Of a stretch of 64,000 nt of DNA, positions 1-13,300 are shown in pieces. Both the position numbers and the translations under genes were made by a program. The stretch spans positions 262,501 through 326,500 of the forward strand of contig JAJNNQ010000097.1 in assembly GCA_027886175.1 (NCBI GenBank), given 5' to 3'. This DNA comes from Phylloscopus collybita. Lineage: Eukaryota; Chordata; Aves; Passeriformes; Phylloscopidae. The notes beneath the pieces were generated by a model. The model did no database searches and had not been told where the DNA came from. It saw nothing but the letters and a program-made list of their open reading frames with translations. How positions within the stretch are numbered: position 1 is the stretch's first letter; every line of letters begins with the position of its first letter.

Positions 1-1187
1 CAGTTCCTATAGGGATCTATCCCAGTTCTCTTAGGGATTTATCCCAGTTCTTAAAGGGATTTATCCCAGTTCCTAAAGGGCTCTATCCCAGTTCCTATAG
101 GGATCTATCCCAGTTCTCTTAGGGATTTATCCCAGTTCTTAAAGGGATTTATCCCAGTTCTCTTAGGGATTTATCCCAGTTCTTAAAGGGATTTATCCCA
201 GTTCTTACAGGGATCTATCCCAGTTCTTACAGGGATTAATCCCAGTTCTTACAGGGATCTATCCCAGTTTTTACACGGATTAATCCCAGTTCTTACAGGG
301 ATCTATCCCAGTTTTCTTAGGGATCTATCCCAGTTCTTACATGGATTTATCCCAGTTCTTACAGGGATTTATCCCAGTTCTCTTAGGGATCTATCCCAGT
401 TCTTACAGGGATTTATCCCAGTTCTTAAAGGGATTTATCCCAGTTCTTACAGGGATCTATCCCAGTTCTTACAGGGATTTATCCCAGTTCTTAAAGGGAT
501 CTATCCCAGGTCTTACAGGGATCTATCCCAGGTCTTACAGGGATCTATCCCAGTTCTTACAGGGATCTATCCCAGTTCTTAAAGGGATCTATCCCAGTTC
601 TTACAGGGATCTATCCAGTTCTTAAAGGGATTTGTCTCAGTTCTTAAAGGGATCTATCCCAGTTCTTAAAGGGATTTATCCCAGTTCCTACAGGGATCTA
701 CCCCAGTTCTTACAGGGATCTATCCCAGTTCCTACAGGGATCTATCCCAGTTCTTGCAGGGATTTGTATCCGTTCTTAAAGGGATCTATCCCAGTTCTTA
801 AAGGGATTTATCCTAGTTCCTATAGGAATCTATCCGAGTTCTTTGAGGGATTTTTCCCAGTCTTACCGTGATCTATCCCAGTTCTCTTAGGGATTTATCC
901 CAGTTCTTCTACAGATTTATCCCAATTCCCATAGGGATCTATCCCAGTTCCCATAGGGATCTATCCCAGCTCTTATAGGGATCTATCTCAGCTCTTACAG
1001 GGATCTATCCCAGTTCTTACAGGGATTTATCCCAGTTCTTAAAGGGATTTATCCCAGTTCTTCTATGGATTTATCCCACTTCCCATAGGGATCTATCCCA
1101 GTTCCCATAGGGATCTATCCCAGCTCTTAAAGGGATTTATCCCAGTTCTTACAGGGATTTATCCCAGTAGGGATTTATCCCAGTAAG
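1..1187. repeat. 22-bp minisatellite in gene B intron 10
   Basis: About 53 copies of a 22-bp unit with the core GGGATCTATCCCAGTTC, continuing off the left edge and ending about 55 bp before the exon 10 donor. Any exon 11 must lie beyond the window. Confidence 0.95.
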
Positions 1188-1243
1188 GATAATTTTTCAG
1201 GGGTTACCAAGCCGGTCAAGGCAGGAGGAAGGGGTCCGGATAC

Positions 1244-1351
1244 CAGGATGCTCCTGACGGGATAATCCTTCAATCCGCGGTCCCGGGGCGAGTCGAAGAC
1301 CACGGGGAAGGTCTTGTGGGGGGCTTGGATGTAGCCGAACTCCACCTCGTC
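1244..1351 (-). CDS. PADI3: PADI gene B exon 10 (last exon in window)
   Basis: 108 nt encoding [20 protein letters not shown] then [16 protein letters not shown]. The first Asp is catalytic residue 350. The two Glu residues and FDS match calcium 1 and 2 ligands, and the two Arg of SPRDRG match substrate-binding Arg372 and Arg374. Position 373 is Asp rather than the Asn of gene A. Donor GTATCC starts at 1243; exon 11 lies off the left edge. Confidence 0.93.
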
Positions 1352-4300
1352 CTGGAGAAGGGACGGGGAATTTTGGGGAGCCCCCCCGGGGATGTGGTGG
1401 TGGCAGTGAGGAGGGGCCGGGGGCGCCTTTGCTCCCACCTGGATCCAGCGGTCCTGGCGGTTCTGCGGCGCCGGGCAGACGGTCAGCGGGCACTGCGCCC
1501 GCTCGGCCAGCGCGCCCACGGCCCCCACGAACCCCTCGTTGTCGTCCACGCTGCGGGGGGAGGTGATAAAAATCACATTTTGGGGTCGGCTTTTTGGCAA
1601 ATATTGAGATAAATGTTATACATTTGTTATAAAAATCACATTTTGGGGTCGGCTTTTTGGCAAATATTGAGATAAATGTTATATATTTGTTATAAAAATC
1701 ACATTTTGGTGTTGGCTTTTGGCAAATATCGAGATAAATGTTATATATTTGTTATAAAAATCACATTTTGGGGCTGGCTTTTTGGCAAATATCGAGATAA
1801 ATGTTATACATTTGTTACAAATGCACATTTTGGGGCTGGCTTTTTGGCAAATATCGAGATAAATGTTGTTATACATTTGTTACAAATGCACATTTTGGAG
1901 CTGGCTTTTGGCAAATATCGAGATAAATGTTTTACATTTGTTACAAATATCGAGATAAATGTTATACATTTGTTACAAATGCACATTTTGGAGTTGGCTT
2001 TTTGGCAAATATTGAGATAAATGTTATACATTTGTTATAAAAATCACATTTTGGGGCTGGCTTTTGGCAAATATCGAGATAAATGTTATACATTTGTTAT
2101 AAAATCACATTTTGGGGTTGGCTTTTGGGCAAATATCGAGATGAATGTTATACATTTGTTACAAATATCGAGATAAATGTTATACATTTGTTATAAAAAT
2201 CACATTTTGGGGCTGGCTTTTGGGCAAATATTGAGATAAATGTTATACATTTGTTATAAAAATCACATTTTGGTGTTGGCTTTTGGCAAATATCGAGATG
2301 ATAAATGTTATACATTTGTTACAAATGCACATTTTGTGGTTGGCTTTTGGCAAATATCGAGATAAATGTTATACATTTGTTACAAATGCACATTTTGGGG
2401 CTGGCTTTTGGCAAATATCGAGATAAATGTTATATATTTGTTATAAAAATCACATTTTGGAGCTGGCTTTTTGGCAAATATTGAGATAAATGTTATATAT
2501 TTGTTATAAAAATCACATTTTGGGGCTGGCTTTTGGCAAATATCGAGATGAACGTTATACATTTGTTACAAATATTGAGATAAATGTTATATATTTGTTA
2601 TAAAAATCACATTTTGGGGCTGGCTTTTTGGCAAATATTGAGATAAATGTTATATATTTGTTATAAAAATCACATTTTGGGGTTGGCTTTTTGGCAAATA
2701 TTGAGATAAATGTTATACATTTGTTATAAAAATCACATTTTGGGGCTGGCTTTTGGCAAATATCGAGATAAATGTTATATATTTGTTATAAAAATCACAT
2801 TTTGGGGCTGGCTTTTGGGCAAATATTGAGATAAATGTTATACATTTGTTATAAAAATCACATTTTGGGGCTGGCTTTTGGCAAATATCGAGATGAACGT
2901 TATACATTTGTTATAAAAATCACATTTTGGAGCTGGCTTTTTGGCAAATATCGAGATAAATGTTATACATTTGTTACAAATATCGAGATAAATGTTATAT
3001 ATTTGTTATAAAAATCACATTTTGGAGTTGGCTTTTGGCAAATATTGAGATAAATGTTTTACATTTGTTACAAATGCACATTTTGGTGTTGGTTTTTGGC
3101 AAATATTGAGATAAATGTTATATATTTGTTATAAAAACCACATTTTGGGGCTGGCTTTTGGCAAATATCGAGATGAACGTTATACATTTGTTACAAATGC
3201 ACATTTTGGGGCTGGCTTTTTGGCAAATATCGAGATGAACGTTATACATTTGTTATAAAAATCACATTTTGGGGCTGGCTTTTTGGCAAATATCGAGATA
3301 AATGTTATATATTTGTTATAAAAATCACATTTTGGGGCTGGCTTTTTGGCAAATATTGAGATAAATGTTATATATTTGTTATAAAAATCACATTTTGGGG
3401 CTGGCTTTTGGCAAATATTGAGATAAATGTTATATATTTGTTATAAAAATCACATTTTGGGGCTGGCTTTTGGCAAATATTGAGATAAATGTTATACAGT
3501 TGTTACAAATATCGAGATAAATGTTATACATTTGTTATAAAAATCACATTTTGGGGTTGGCTTTTGGCAAATATCGAGATAAATGTTATATATTTGTTAT
3601 AAAAATCACATTTTGGGGCTGGCTTTTGGCAAATATTGAGATAAATGATATATATTTGTTATAAAAATCACATTTTGGGGCTGGCTTTTGGCAAATATCG
3701 AGATAAATGTTGTTATACATTTGTTACAAATGCACATTTTGGAGCTGGCTTTTTGGCAAATATCGAGATAAATGTTATACATTTGTTACAAATATCGAGA
3801 TAAATGTTATATATTTGTTATAAAAATCACATTTTGGGGTTGGCTTTTTGGCAAATATCGAGATAAATGTTATACATTTGTTATAAAAATCACATTTTGG
3901 AGTTGGCTTTTTGGCAAATATTGAGATAAATGTTATACATTTGTTACAAATGCACATTTTGATGCTGGCTTTTGGCAAATATCGAGATGAACGTTATACA
4001 TTTGTTACAAATATCGAGATAAATGTTATACATTTGTTACAAATGCACATTTTGGTGCTGGCTTTTGGCAAATATCGAGATGAACGTTATACATTTGTTA
4101 CAAATGCACATTTTGGAGCTGGCTTTTGGCAAATATCGAGATAAATGTTATACGTATAGTGCGTAAGAAGGTTGTGCTGCATTTTCTTTTATTTGTGGAA
4201 TTTAAAAATGGGGTATTTTCAAAAAATGGGGAATTTTAAAAAGGGGTATTTTCAGATCGTAACAAAGTAGAAATGGGAGGTTGTTTGGTTTTTTGTAAAA

Positions 4301-7300
4301 AAACTCCTCAACGAGAAAGAAGACAGAAGGGACGTCTGGAATTCCTGAATTAAAGATTTCTGATAAAGAACAATTAAGCTTTTGAGAATTTTGAATCTTC
4401 AGGAGACAGATTTACAACGTCCCCCCAGACTGCGTGGAGTCCCATAAATAAACTGTGTGCTTAAGGGGGGGGGGGGGGGTCTTGAAACCAAAATGAATAT
4501 TTGAATCATGTATTAACTCATTTAAATATGTAACAGCAAGACTTTTAAATACCAAGGAATTTGGAATGGTCAGGGGTGTTGCTTTGCACCCTCAGCTGAG
4601 GAGCTCCCTTCTTCTGTCTCCTCATTGTCTATTTTTATTCGGTTTTATTTTATTTTTATTCAACTTATAAAGTTAATATAAAAAGGTGAAAGGTTGTTTT
4701 TCACAGGGGGGAAGAAAAAGGGGAAAATGGGGAAAATTTGGGAGCGGATCCGGCAGCGGGGCAGGGCGGGAGCGCCCGGCAGGCACCCACCCACCCACCC
4801 ACCTGCAGACAAAGACCTCCAGCGGCGCCGCCGTGTTGGGCGTCATGATCCAGGGAGCCACGCGGAAAACCACGGAGTCCGTGAAGATCGGGGACTCCAG
4901 GAGGCCCTGGGATGGCGGGGATGGAGTTTGGGATTTGTCCCCTCTGTCCGACCCTCCCCCTGGAATGTCAGGGGTGGAGTTTGGGACCTGTCCCTGCTGT
5001 CCCACCCCCCCTGGGGTGGAGTTTGGGATCTCTTCTCTCTGTCCCACCACCCTGGGATGTCAGGGATGGAGTCTGGGGTCCGTCCCTGCTCTCCCAGTAC
5101 CCCTGTGATGGCGGGAATGAAGTTTGGGATCTGTTCCTGCTGTCCCATCCCCCCTATGATGGCAGGGATGAAGTTTGGGATCTGTCCCCTCTGTCCCACT
5201 CCCCTTGGAATGGCAGGGATGGAGTTTGGGGTCTGACCCCTCTATCCCACCACCCCTGGAATATCAGGGATGGAGTTTGGGGTCTGTCCCCTCTGTCCCA
5301 TCCACCTGGATTATCAGGGATGGATTTGGGATCCATCCCCTCTGTCCCATCCCCCTGGGATGGAGTTTGGGATGTGGGATTCTGTCCCAGCCCCCTGGGT
5401 TATCAGAGATGGAGTTTGGGATCCATCCCTGCTGTCCCACCCGTCTGGGATAGAGGAGATGGAGTTTGGGGTCTGTCCCCATTGTCCCACCCCCCCTGGA
5501 ATGTCAGGGATGGAGTTTGGGGTCTGTCCCTGCTGTCCTCACCCCCTTGGAGTATCAGGGATGGAGTTTGGGATCCATCCCCTCTGTCCCAGCCCCCTTT
5601 GGAATATCAGGGATGGATTTGGGGTCTGTCCCTGCTGTCCCACCTCCCCTGGAATACTGGGGAGGGATTTGGGGTCTGTCCCCTCTATCCCAGCCCCCCT
5701 GGGATGTCAGGGATGGATTTGGGATCTGTCCCCATTGTCTCACCCCCCACTGGAATATCAGGGATGGATTTGGGGTCTGTCCCCATTGTCCCACCCCCTC
5801 TGGGATATCAGGGATGGATTTGGGGTCTGTCCCTGCTGTCCCCGCCCCCCTGGAGTATCAAGGATGGAGTTTGGGATCCATCCCCTCTGTCCCATCCCCC
5901 TGGAATATTGGGGAGGGATTTGGGGTCTGTCCCTTCTGTCCCAGCCCCCTTGGGATGGCAGGGATGAAGTTTGGAGTCTGATCCCTCTATCCCACCCCTC
6001 TGGGATGGCAGGGATGGATTTGGGGTCTGCCCCCATTGTCCCACCCCCCTGGGATGGCAGGGATGGATTTGGGGTCTGTCCCTGCTGTCCCCTCCCCCCT
6101 GGAGTATCAAGGATGGAGTTTGGGATCTGGGACTCTATCCCACCCCCCTGGATTATCAGGGATGGATTTGGGGTCTGTCCCCTCTGTCCCACCCCTCTGG
6201 GATATCAGGGATGGATTTGGGATCTGTCCCCTCTGTGCCCCCACTCTGGGATATCAGGGATGGATTTGGGATCCATCCCCTCTGTCCCACCCCCTCTGGG
6301 ATGTCAGGGATGGATTTGGGATCTGTCCCCATTGTCCCACCCCTCTGGGATATCAGGGATGGATTTGGGGTCTGTCCCCTCTGTCCCACCCCCCCTTGGA
6401 ATGGCAGGGATGGATTTGGGATCTGTCCCCTCTATCCCACCCCTCTGGGATATCAGGGATGGATTTGGGGTCTGTCCCTGCTGTCCCCTCCCCCCTGGAA
6501 TATCAAGGATGGAGTTTGGGATCCATCCCCTCTGTCCCAGCCCCCTGGATTATCAGGGATGGATTTGGGGTCTGTCCCCTCTGTCCCACCCCCCTTGGAA
6601 TATCAGGGATGGATTTGGGGTCTGTCCCTGCTGTCCCACCTCCCCTGGAATATCGGAGAGGGATTTGGGGTCTGTCCCCTCTGTCCCAGCCCCCTCTGGG
6701 ATATCAGGGATGGATTTGGGGTCTGTCCCCTCTGTCCCACCCCCCTTGGAATGGCAGGGATGGATTTGGGGTCTGTCCCTGCTGTCCCCTCCCCCCTGGA
6801 GTCTCAAGGATGGAGTTTGGGATCCATCCCCTCTGTCCCACCCCCTCTGGGATGTCAGGGATGGCTTTGGGATCTGTCCCCATTGTCCCACCCCCCCTGG
6901 GATGTCAGGGATGGATTTGGGATCTGTCCCTTCTGTCCCACCCCCCTTGGAATGGCAGGGATGGAGTTTGGGATCCATCCCCTCTGTCCCCTCCCCCCTG
7001 GATTATCAGGGATGGAGTTTGGGGTCTGTCCCTGCTGTCCCACCTCCCCTGCAATATCAGGGATGGATTTGGGATCCATCCCCTCTGTCCCACCCCTCTG
7101 GGATATCAGGGATGGAGTTTGGGGTCTGTCCCTGCTGTCCCACCTCCCCTGCAATATCAGGGATGGATTTGGGATCCATCCCCTCTGTCCCACCCCTCTG
7201 GGATATCAGGGATGGATTTGGGGTCTGTCCCTGCTGTCCCCTCCCCCCTGGAGTCTCAAGGATGGAGTTTGGGATCCATCCCCATTGTCCCACTCCTCTG

Positions 7301-10300
7301 GGATATCAGGGATGGATTTGGGGTCTGTCCCCTCTGTCCCACCCCTCTGGGATGTCAGGGATGGATTTGGGATCTGTCCCCTCTGTCCCACCCCTCTGGG
7401 ATATCAGGGATGGATTTGGGGTCTGTCCCTGCTGTCCCACCCCTCTGGGATATCAGGGATGGATTTGGGATCCATCCCCTCTGTCCCAGCCCCCTTGGGA
7501 TATCAGGGATGGATTTGGGATCCATCCCTGCCGTCCCCCACCCCGTGCCCGGGCCGGACCTTGCCGTGGCTCTCCAGCAGGGTGACGTGCAGGGACACGA
7601 GGCCGGAGAAGGCCACGTCGGGGAAGGCCAGGCCCTCCACGTAGAAGAGGCTCTCGTGGCAGTGCCGGCCCGGCCGCACGGTGTGCGCCAGCTTGGAGCC
7701 CCCCAGCACCGGCCGGAACCGCTCCGGCTCCGCGCCGCCTGCAGGGCACGGGCACCTCAGACCCCAAACCCGCAGCGTTCCCCCTTTTTGTCCCTAAAAC
7801 CCCAAACCCCTTTGTCCCCAAAACCCCAAACAAACCCCCTTTGTCCCCAAAACCCCAAACAAACCCTTTTGTCCCTAAAGCCCCAACCCCTTCATCCCTG
7901 AAACCCCAAACCCCTTCATCCCTGAAACCCCAAACCCCTTCACCCCTGAAACCCCAAACCAGCCCCTCCACCCCTGAAACCCCAAACCAGCCCCTCCACC
8001 CCTGAAACCCCAAACCAACCCCTCCACCCCTGAAACCTCAAACCAGCCCCTCCACCCCTGAAACCCCAAACAAACCTCTTCATCCCTGAAACCCCAAACC
8101 AGCCCCTCCACCCCTGAAACCCCAAACAAACCCCTTCATCCCTGAAACCCCAAACTAACCCCTGAAACCCCTGAAACCCCAAACAACACCCCCGTGTCCC
8201 TGAAACCCCAAACAAACCCTCTGTGTCCCTGGAACCCCAAACAAACCCCTCCACCCCTGGAATCCCAAAAAAACCCCTCCACCCCTGAAACCCCAAACCA
8301 ACCCCTTCATCCCTGAGACCCCAAACAAACCCCCTGTGTCCGTAAAACCCCAAACAAACTCCTTTGTCCCACCCCAAAACCCGCGGATTTGACCCCACAG
8401 GAGCAAATCCCACGTGGATCACACGGACACCTCAAACCCCAAACCCACAGTGTTCCCCTTCGTCCCTGAAGCCCCAAACAAACCCCTTTGTCCAGCCCCA
8501 AAACCCATGCATTTCACCCCGTGGGAGTGAACCCCATGTGGATCACACGGACACCTCAAACCCTTTGTCCCTAAAACCCCAAACAAACCCCTTTGTCCAG
8601 CCCCAAAACCCACAGATTTCATCCCACAGGAGCAAACCCCACATGGATCACACAGACACCTCAAACCCTCTGTGTCCCTGAAACCCCAAAACAAACCCCC
8701 TGTGTCCCTAAAACCCCAAACAAACCCTTTTGTCCCTAAAACCCCAACCCCTTTGTCCCTGAAACCCAAAACAAACCCCCTGTGTCCCTAAAACCCCAAA
8801 CCCCTTTGTCCCTGAAACCCAAAACAAACCCCCTGTGTCCCTAAAACCCCAAACAAACCCCTTTGTCCAGCCCCAAAACCCACGGATTTCACCCCACGGG
8901 AGCGAACCCCATGTGGATCGAACAGACACCTCAAATCCTTTGTCCCTAAAACCCCAATCCCCTGTGTCCCTGAAACCCCAAACAAACCCCTTCACCCCTG
9001 AAACCCCAAACAAATCTCTTCATCCCTGAAACCCCAAACTAACCCCTTCACCCCTGAAACCCCAAACAAACCCCTTTGTCCCTAAAACCCCAAACCCCTT
9101 TGTCCCTGAAACCCAAAACAAACCCCTTTGTCCCTAAAACCCCAAACCCCTTTGTCCCTGAAACCCCAAACAAACCCTTTTGTCCAGCCCCAAAACCTGC
9201 GGATTTCACCCCACGGGAGCGAACCCTGTGTGGATCACACGGACACCTCAAATCCCCTGTGTCCCTGAAACCTCAAATAATTCCCTGTGTCCCTGAAACT
9301 CCAAACAAACCCCTTTGTCCCTAAAACCCTAAACAAACCCCGTGTCCCTAAAACCCCAAACAAATCCCCTTTGTCCCTAAAACCCTAAACAAACCCTTTG
9401 TCCTGCCCCAAAACCCACGGATTTCACCCCACAGGAGCGAACCCCACATCGATCACACGGACACCTCAAACCCCCTTTGTCCCTAAAACCCCAAACAAAC
9501 CCCCTGTGTCCCCAGAACCCCAAACAAACCCCTTTTTCCCACCCCAAAACCCGCGGATTTCACCCCACGGGAGCGAACCCCGCGTGGATCGGCTCGATCC
9601 CTCTGCGGGGAGCTGGGGTTGATCCCATTGAGCCAGGTGCCCCCAAATCCCCCCAAATCCCCCCAAATTGGACACCTTAAACCCTAAAACCCCCAAATCC
9701 TCCCAAATTGGATACCTTTGTCCCTAAAACCCCAAACAAACCCCTTTGTCCCACCCCAAAACCCGCGGATTTCACCCCACAGGAGCGAACCCCACATGGA
9801 TCGACTCAACCCCGCCGCGGAGAGCTGGGGTTGATCCCATTGAGCCAGGTGCCCCCAAATCCCCCCAAATCTCCCCAAATCACCCCAAATTGGACACCTC
9901 AAACCCTTTGTCCCTAAAACCCCAAACCCCTTTGTCCCTAAAACCCCAAACAAGCCCCTGTTTTCCCACCCCAAAACCCGTGGATTTCACCCCGCGGGAG
10001 CGAACCCCATGTGGATCACACGGATGCCTCAAATCCTCTTTGTCCCTAAAACCCCAAATAATTCCCTGTGTCCCTGAAACCCCAAACAAACCCCTTCATC
10101 CCCGAAACCCCAAACAAACCCCTTTGTCCCACCCCAAAACCCACAGATTTCACCCCACAGGAGCGAACCCCACATGGATGAGCTCAATCCCACGGCGAGG
10201 AGCTGGGGCTGATCCCACTGAGCCGGGTGCCCCCAAATCCCCCCAGATCACCCCAAATCCCCCCAAATTGGACACCTTTGATCCTAAAACCCCAAACAAA

Positions 10301-13300
10301 CCTCTTTGTCCCACCCCAAAACCCACGGATTTCACCCCACGGGAGCCAGATCGGCTCAACCCCACCGCGGGGAGCTGGGGTTGATCCCACTGAGCCGGGT
10401 GCCCCCAAATCCCCCCAAATCCCCCCAAATCACCCCAAACTCACCGTCGCCGTGGAAGACGCGGATTTTGTCGGCGTGGGCGAAGTCCAGGTGCAGCAGC
10501 AGGCGGTGCCCGGCGAAGACGGCGCGGGGCCCGCGGGTGCGCAGCAGCAGCGGGGACAGGTCCTGCAGGTCTGGGGAGAGCCCGGGACTCAGGGGGGATT
10601 GGGGGGAAAGTGGGGAAATTGGGGGGAAAATTAGGAAAAATTTGGGGGTTCTGGGCTGGGATAGGGAGGGAAAATTGGAGGGAAAGTGGGAGAAATTGGG
10701 GGAAAGTGGGGGGAAAGTGGGGAAATTGGGGAAAATCAGGGGGAAAGTGGGGGGAAGGTGGGGAAATTGGGGAAACTGGGGAAATTGGAGGGAAATTGGG
10801 GGAATTGGGGAAAGTGGGGGAATTGGGGGAAAGTGGGAAAATTGGGGGAAAAGTGGGGAAATTGGGGGAAAATTAGGAAAATTTTGGGGTTCTGGGCTGG
10901 GATAGGGAGGGAAAATTGGAGGGAAAGTGGGAAAAATTGGGGGGAAGTGGGGAAAACCGGGGGGGAAGTGGGGAAATTGGGGGGAAGTGGGGAAATTGGG
11001 GGAAAGGTGAGGAAATTGGGGAGAAAGTGGGAAAAATTTGGGGGGAAAGTGGGGAAATTGGGGGAAAGTGGGGAAAGTGGGGAAAGTGGGGAAAGTGGGG
11101 AAATTGGGGGAAAGTGGGAAAATTGGGGGAAAGTGGGGAAATTGGGGGAAAATTAGGAAAATTTTGGGGTTCTGGGCTGGGATAGGGAGGGAAAATTGGC
11201 GGGAAAGTGGGGAAATTGGGGGGAAATTGGGGAAATTGGGGAAAGTGGGGAAATTGGGGAAAGTGGGGAAAGTGGGGGAAAGTGGGGAAAGTGGGGGAAA
11301 GGTGGGAAAATTGGGGAGAAAGTGGGAAAAATTTGGGGGGAAAGTGGGGAAATTGGGGGGAAATGGGGAAATTGGGGAAAGTGGGGAAATTGGGGGAAAG
11401 TGGGGAAAGTGGGGGAAAGGTGGGAAAATTGGGGAGAAAGTGGGAAAAATTGGGGGGGGATGTGGGGGAATTGGGGGAAAGTGGGGAAATTTGGGGGTTC
11501 TGAGCTGGGGAAGAAAGGGAAAGCTGAGGAGGAAAGGAAGAAATTGAAGGGGAAAGTGGGAAAATTGGGGTGAAAGTGGGGGAATTGGGGGGAAAAATGG
11601 GGAAATTGGGGAAAGTGGGGGAATTGGGGAAAGTGGGGGAATTGGGGGAAAATTAGGAAAAATTTGGGTTCTGGGCTGGGATAGGGAGGGAAAATTGGCG
11701 GGAAAGTGGGAAAAATTGGGGGGAAGTGGGAAAATTGGGGGGAAATTGGGGAAAGTGGGGGAAAGTGGGGAAATTGAGCAGAAAGTGGGGGAATTGAGGG
11801 GAAAGTGGGAGAATTGGGGGGTAGTGGGGAAATTGGGGGAAAGTGGGGAAATTGGGGGGAAAAATGGGGAAATTGGGGGAAAAGTGGGAAAATTTGGGGC
11901 TTCTGGGCTGGGATAGGGAGGGAAAATTGGCAGGAAAGTGGGAAAAATTGGGGGGAAGTGGGGAAAACCGGGGGGGAAGTGGGGAAATTGGGGGGAAGTG
12001 GGGAAATTTGGGGGAAGTGGGGAAATTGGGGGAAAATTAGGAAAAATTTGGGGGTTCTGGGCTGGAGTGGGGAGGGAAAATTGGCGGGAAAGTGAGAAAA
12101 ATTGGGGGGAAGTGGGGAAATTGTGGGGAAGTGGCAAAAAATTGGGGGTTCTAGGCTGGGGTGGGGAGGGAAAACTGAGGGCAAAGTGGGGAAATTGAGG
12201 TTTCTGGGCTGCCGTAGGAAGAGAAAATTGAGGGGAAGGTGGGGAAAAATGGAGTTCCAGGTTGTGGTAGAACAGAGATTGAGGGGGGAAAGGAGGGAAA
12301 ACTCAAGGAAAAGTAGGAAAACTCAGGGAAAAGTGGAAGAATGGGGGGTCTGGGCTTTGGGAGAAAGGGAAAATGGGGGGGAGAAGTGGGAAAATGGAGG
12401 GAAAAGTGGGAAAATGGAGGGAAAAGCAAAAAAAAATGGAGGGAAAAGTGGGAAAATGGAGGGAGAAGCAGGAAAATTGAGGGAAAGGCAGAAAATGGAG
12501 GAAAAAAGTGGGAAAATGGAGGGAAAAGCAGAAAATGGAGGAAAAAAGTGGGAAAATGGAGGGAGAAGCAGGAAAATTGAGGGAAAGGCAGAAAATGGAG
12601 GAAAAAAGTGGGAAAATGGAGGGAAAAGCAGAAAATGGAGGAAAAAAGTGGGAAAATGGAGAGAAAAGCAGAAAACTGGAGGGAAAAGTTGGAAAATGGA
12701 GGGAGGAGCGGGAGTTTGGGGCTCTGGGACCGTTGTAGGAGCGCACGGCGCTGTCCTCGTTGTCCAGCCCCTCGGCATCGGGGTCGTCGCGGTCGCAGTT
12801 GACGAGCAGCACGGCCCCGTGGCCCTCGGGCCCCCACGTCCAGCTGGCCTGGGGGCACGGAGCCGGGAATTCCCAATCCCATCGGGGTCTGGGGCAGGGA
12901 GCCGGGAATTCCCAATCCCATCGGGGTCTGGGGCACGGAGCCGGGAATTCCCAATCCCATTGGGGTCTGGGGCAGGGGGCTGGGAATTCCCAATCCCATT
13001 GGGGTTTAGGGTTCTTTGAGGAATTCCCAATCCCATCGGGGTCTGGGGCAGGGGGCTGGGAATTCCCAATCCCATTGGGGTTTAGGGTTCTTTGAGGAAT
13101 TCCCAATCCCATCGGGGTCTGGGGCAGGGAGCCGGGAATCCCCAATCCCATCAGGGTCTGGGGGCTCATTCAGGAATTCCCAATCCCATCGGGGTCTGGG
13201 GAGCCGGGAATTCCCAATCCCATCGGGGTCTGGGGAGCTGGGAATTCCCAATCCCATCGGGGTCTGGGGCAGGGAGCCGGGAATTCCCAATCCCATCGGG

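Noticed and set aside
1..1187. Possible CRISPR array or bacterial repeat
   Set aside because: Units are contiguous with no unique spacers, and the context is a spliced vertebrate gene.
4430..4500. LTR polyadenylation region (AATAAA followed by a G run)
   Set aside because: No paired terminal repeats, primer-binding site or target duplication could be seen.
5270..7585. A 771-codon plus-strand ORF and several overlapping long ORFs
   Set aside because: Product of the 49-bp minisatellite, with several frames open on both strands at once; no known fold, and antisense to a PADI intron.
12731..12760. Alternative gene B exon 5 donor at GTGCGC upstream
   Set aside because: It would change the phase and shorten the exon relative to the 118 nt kept in gene A.
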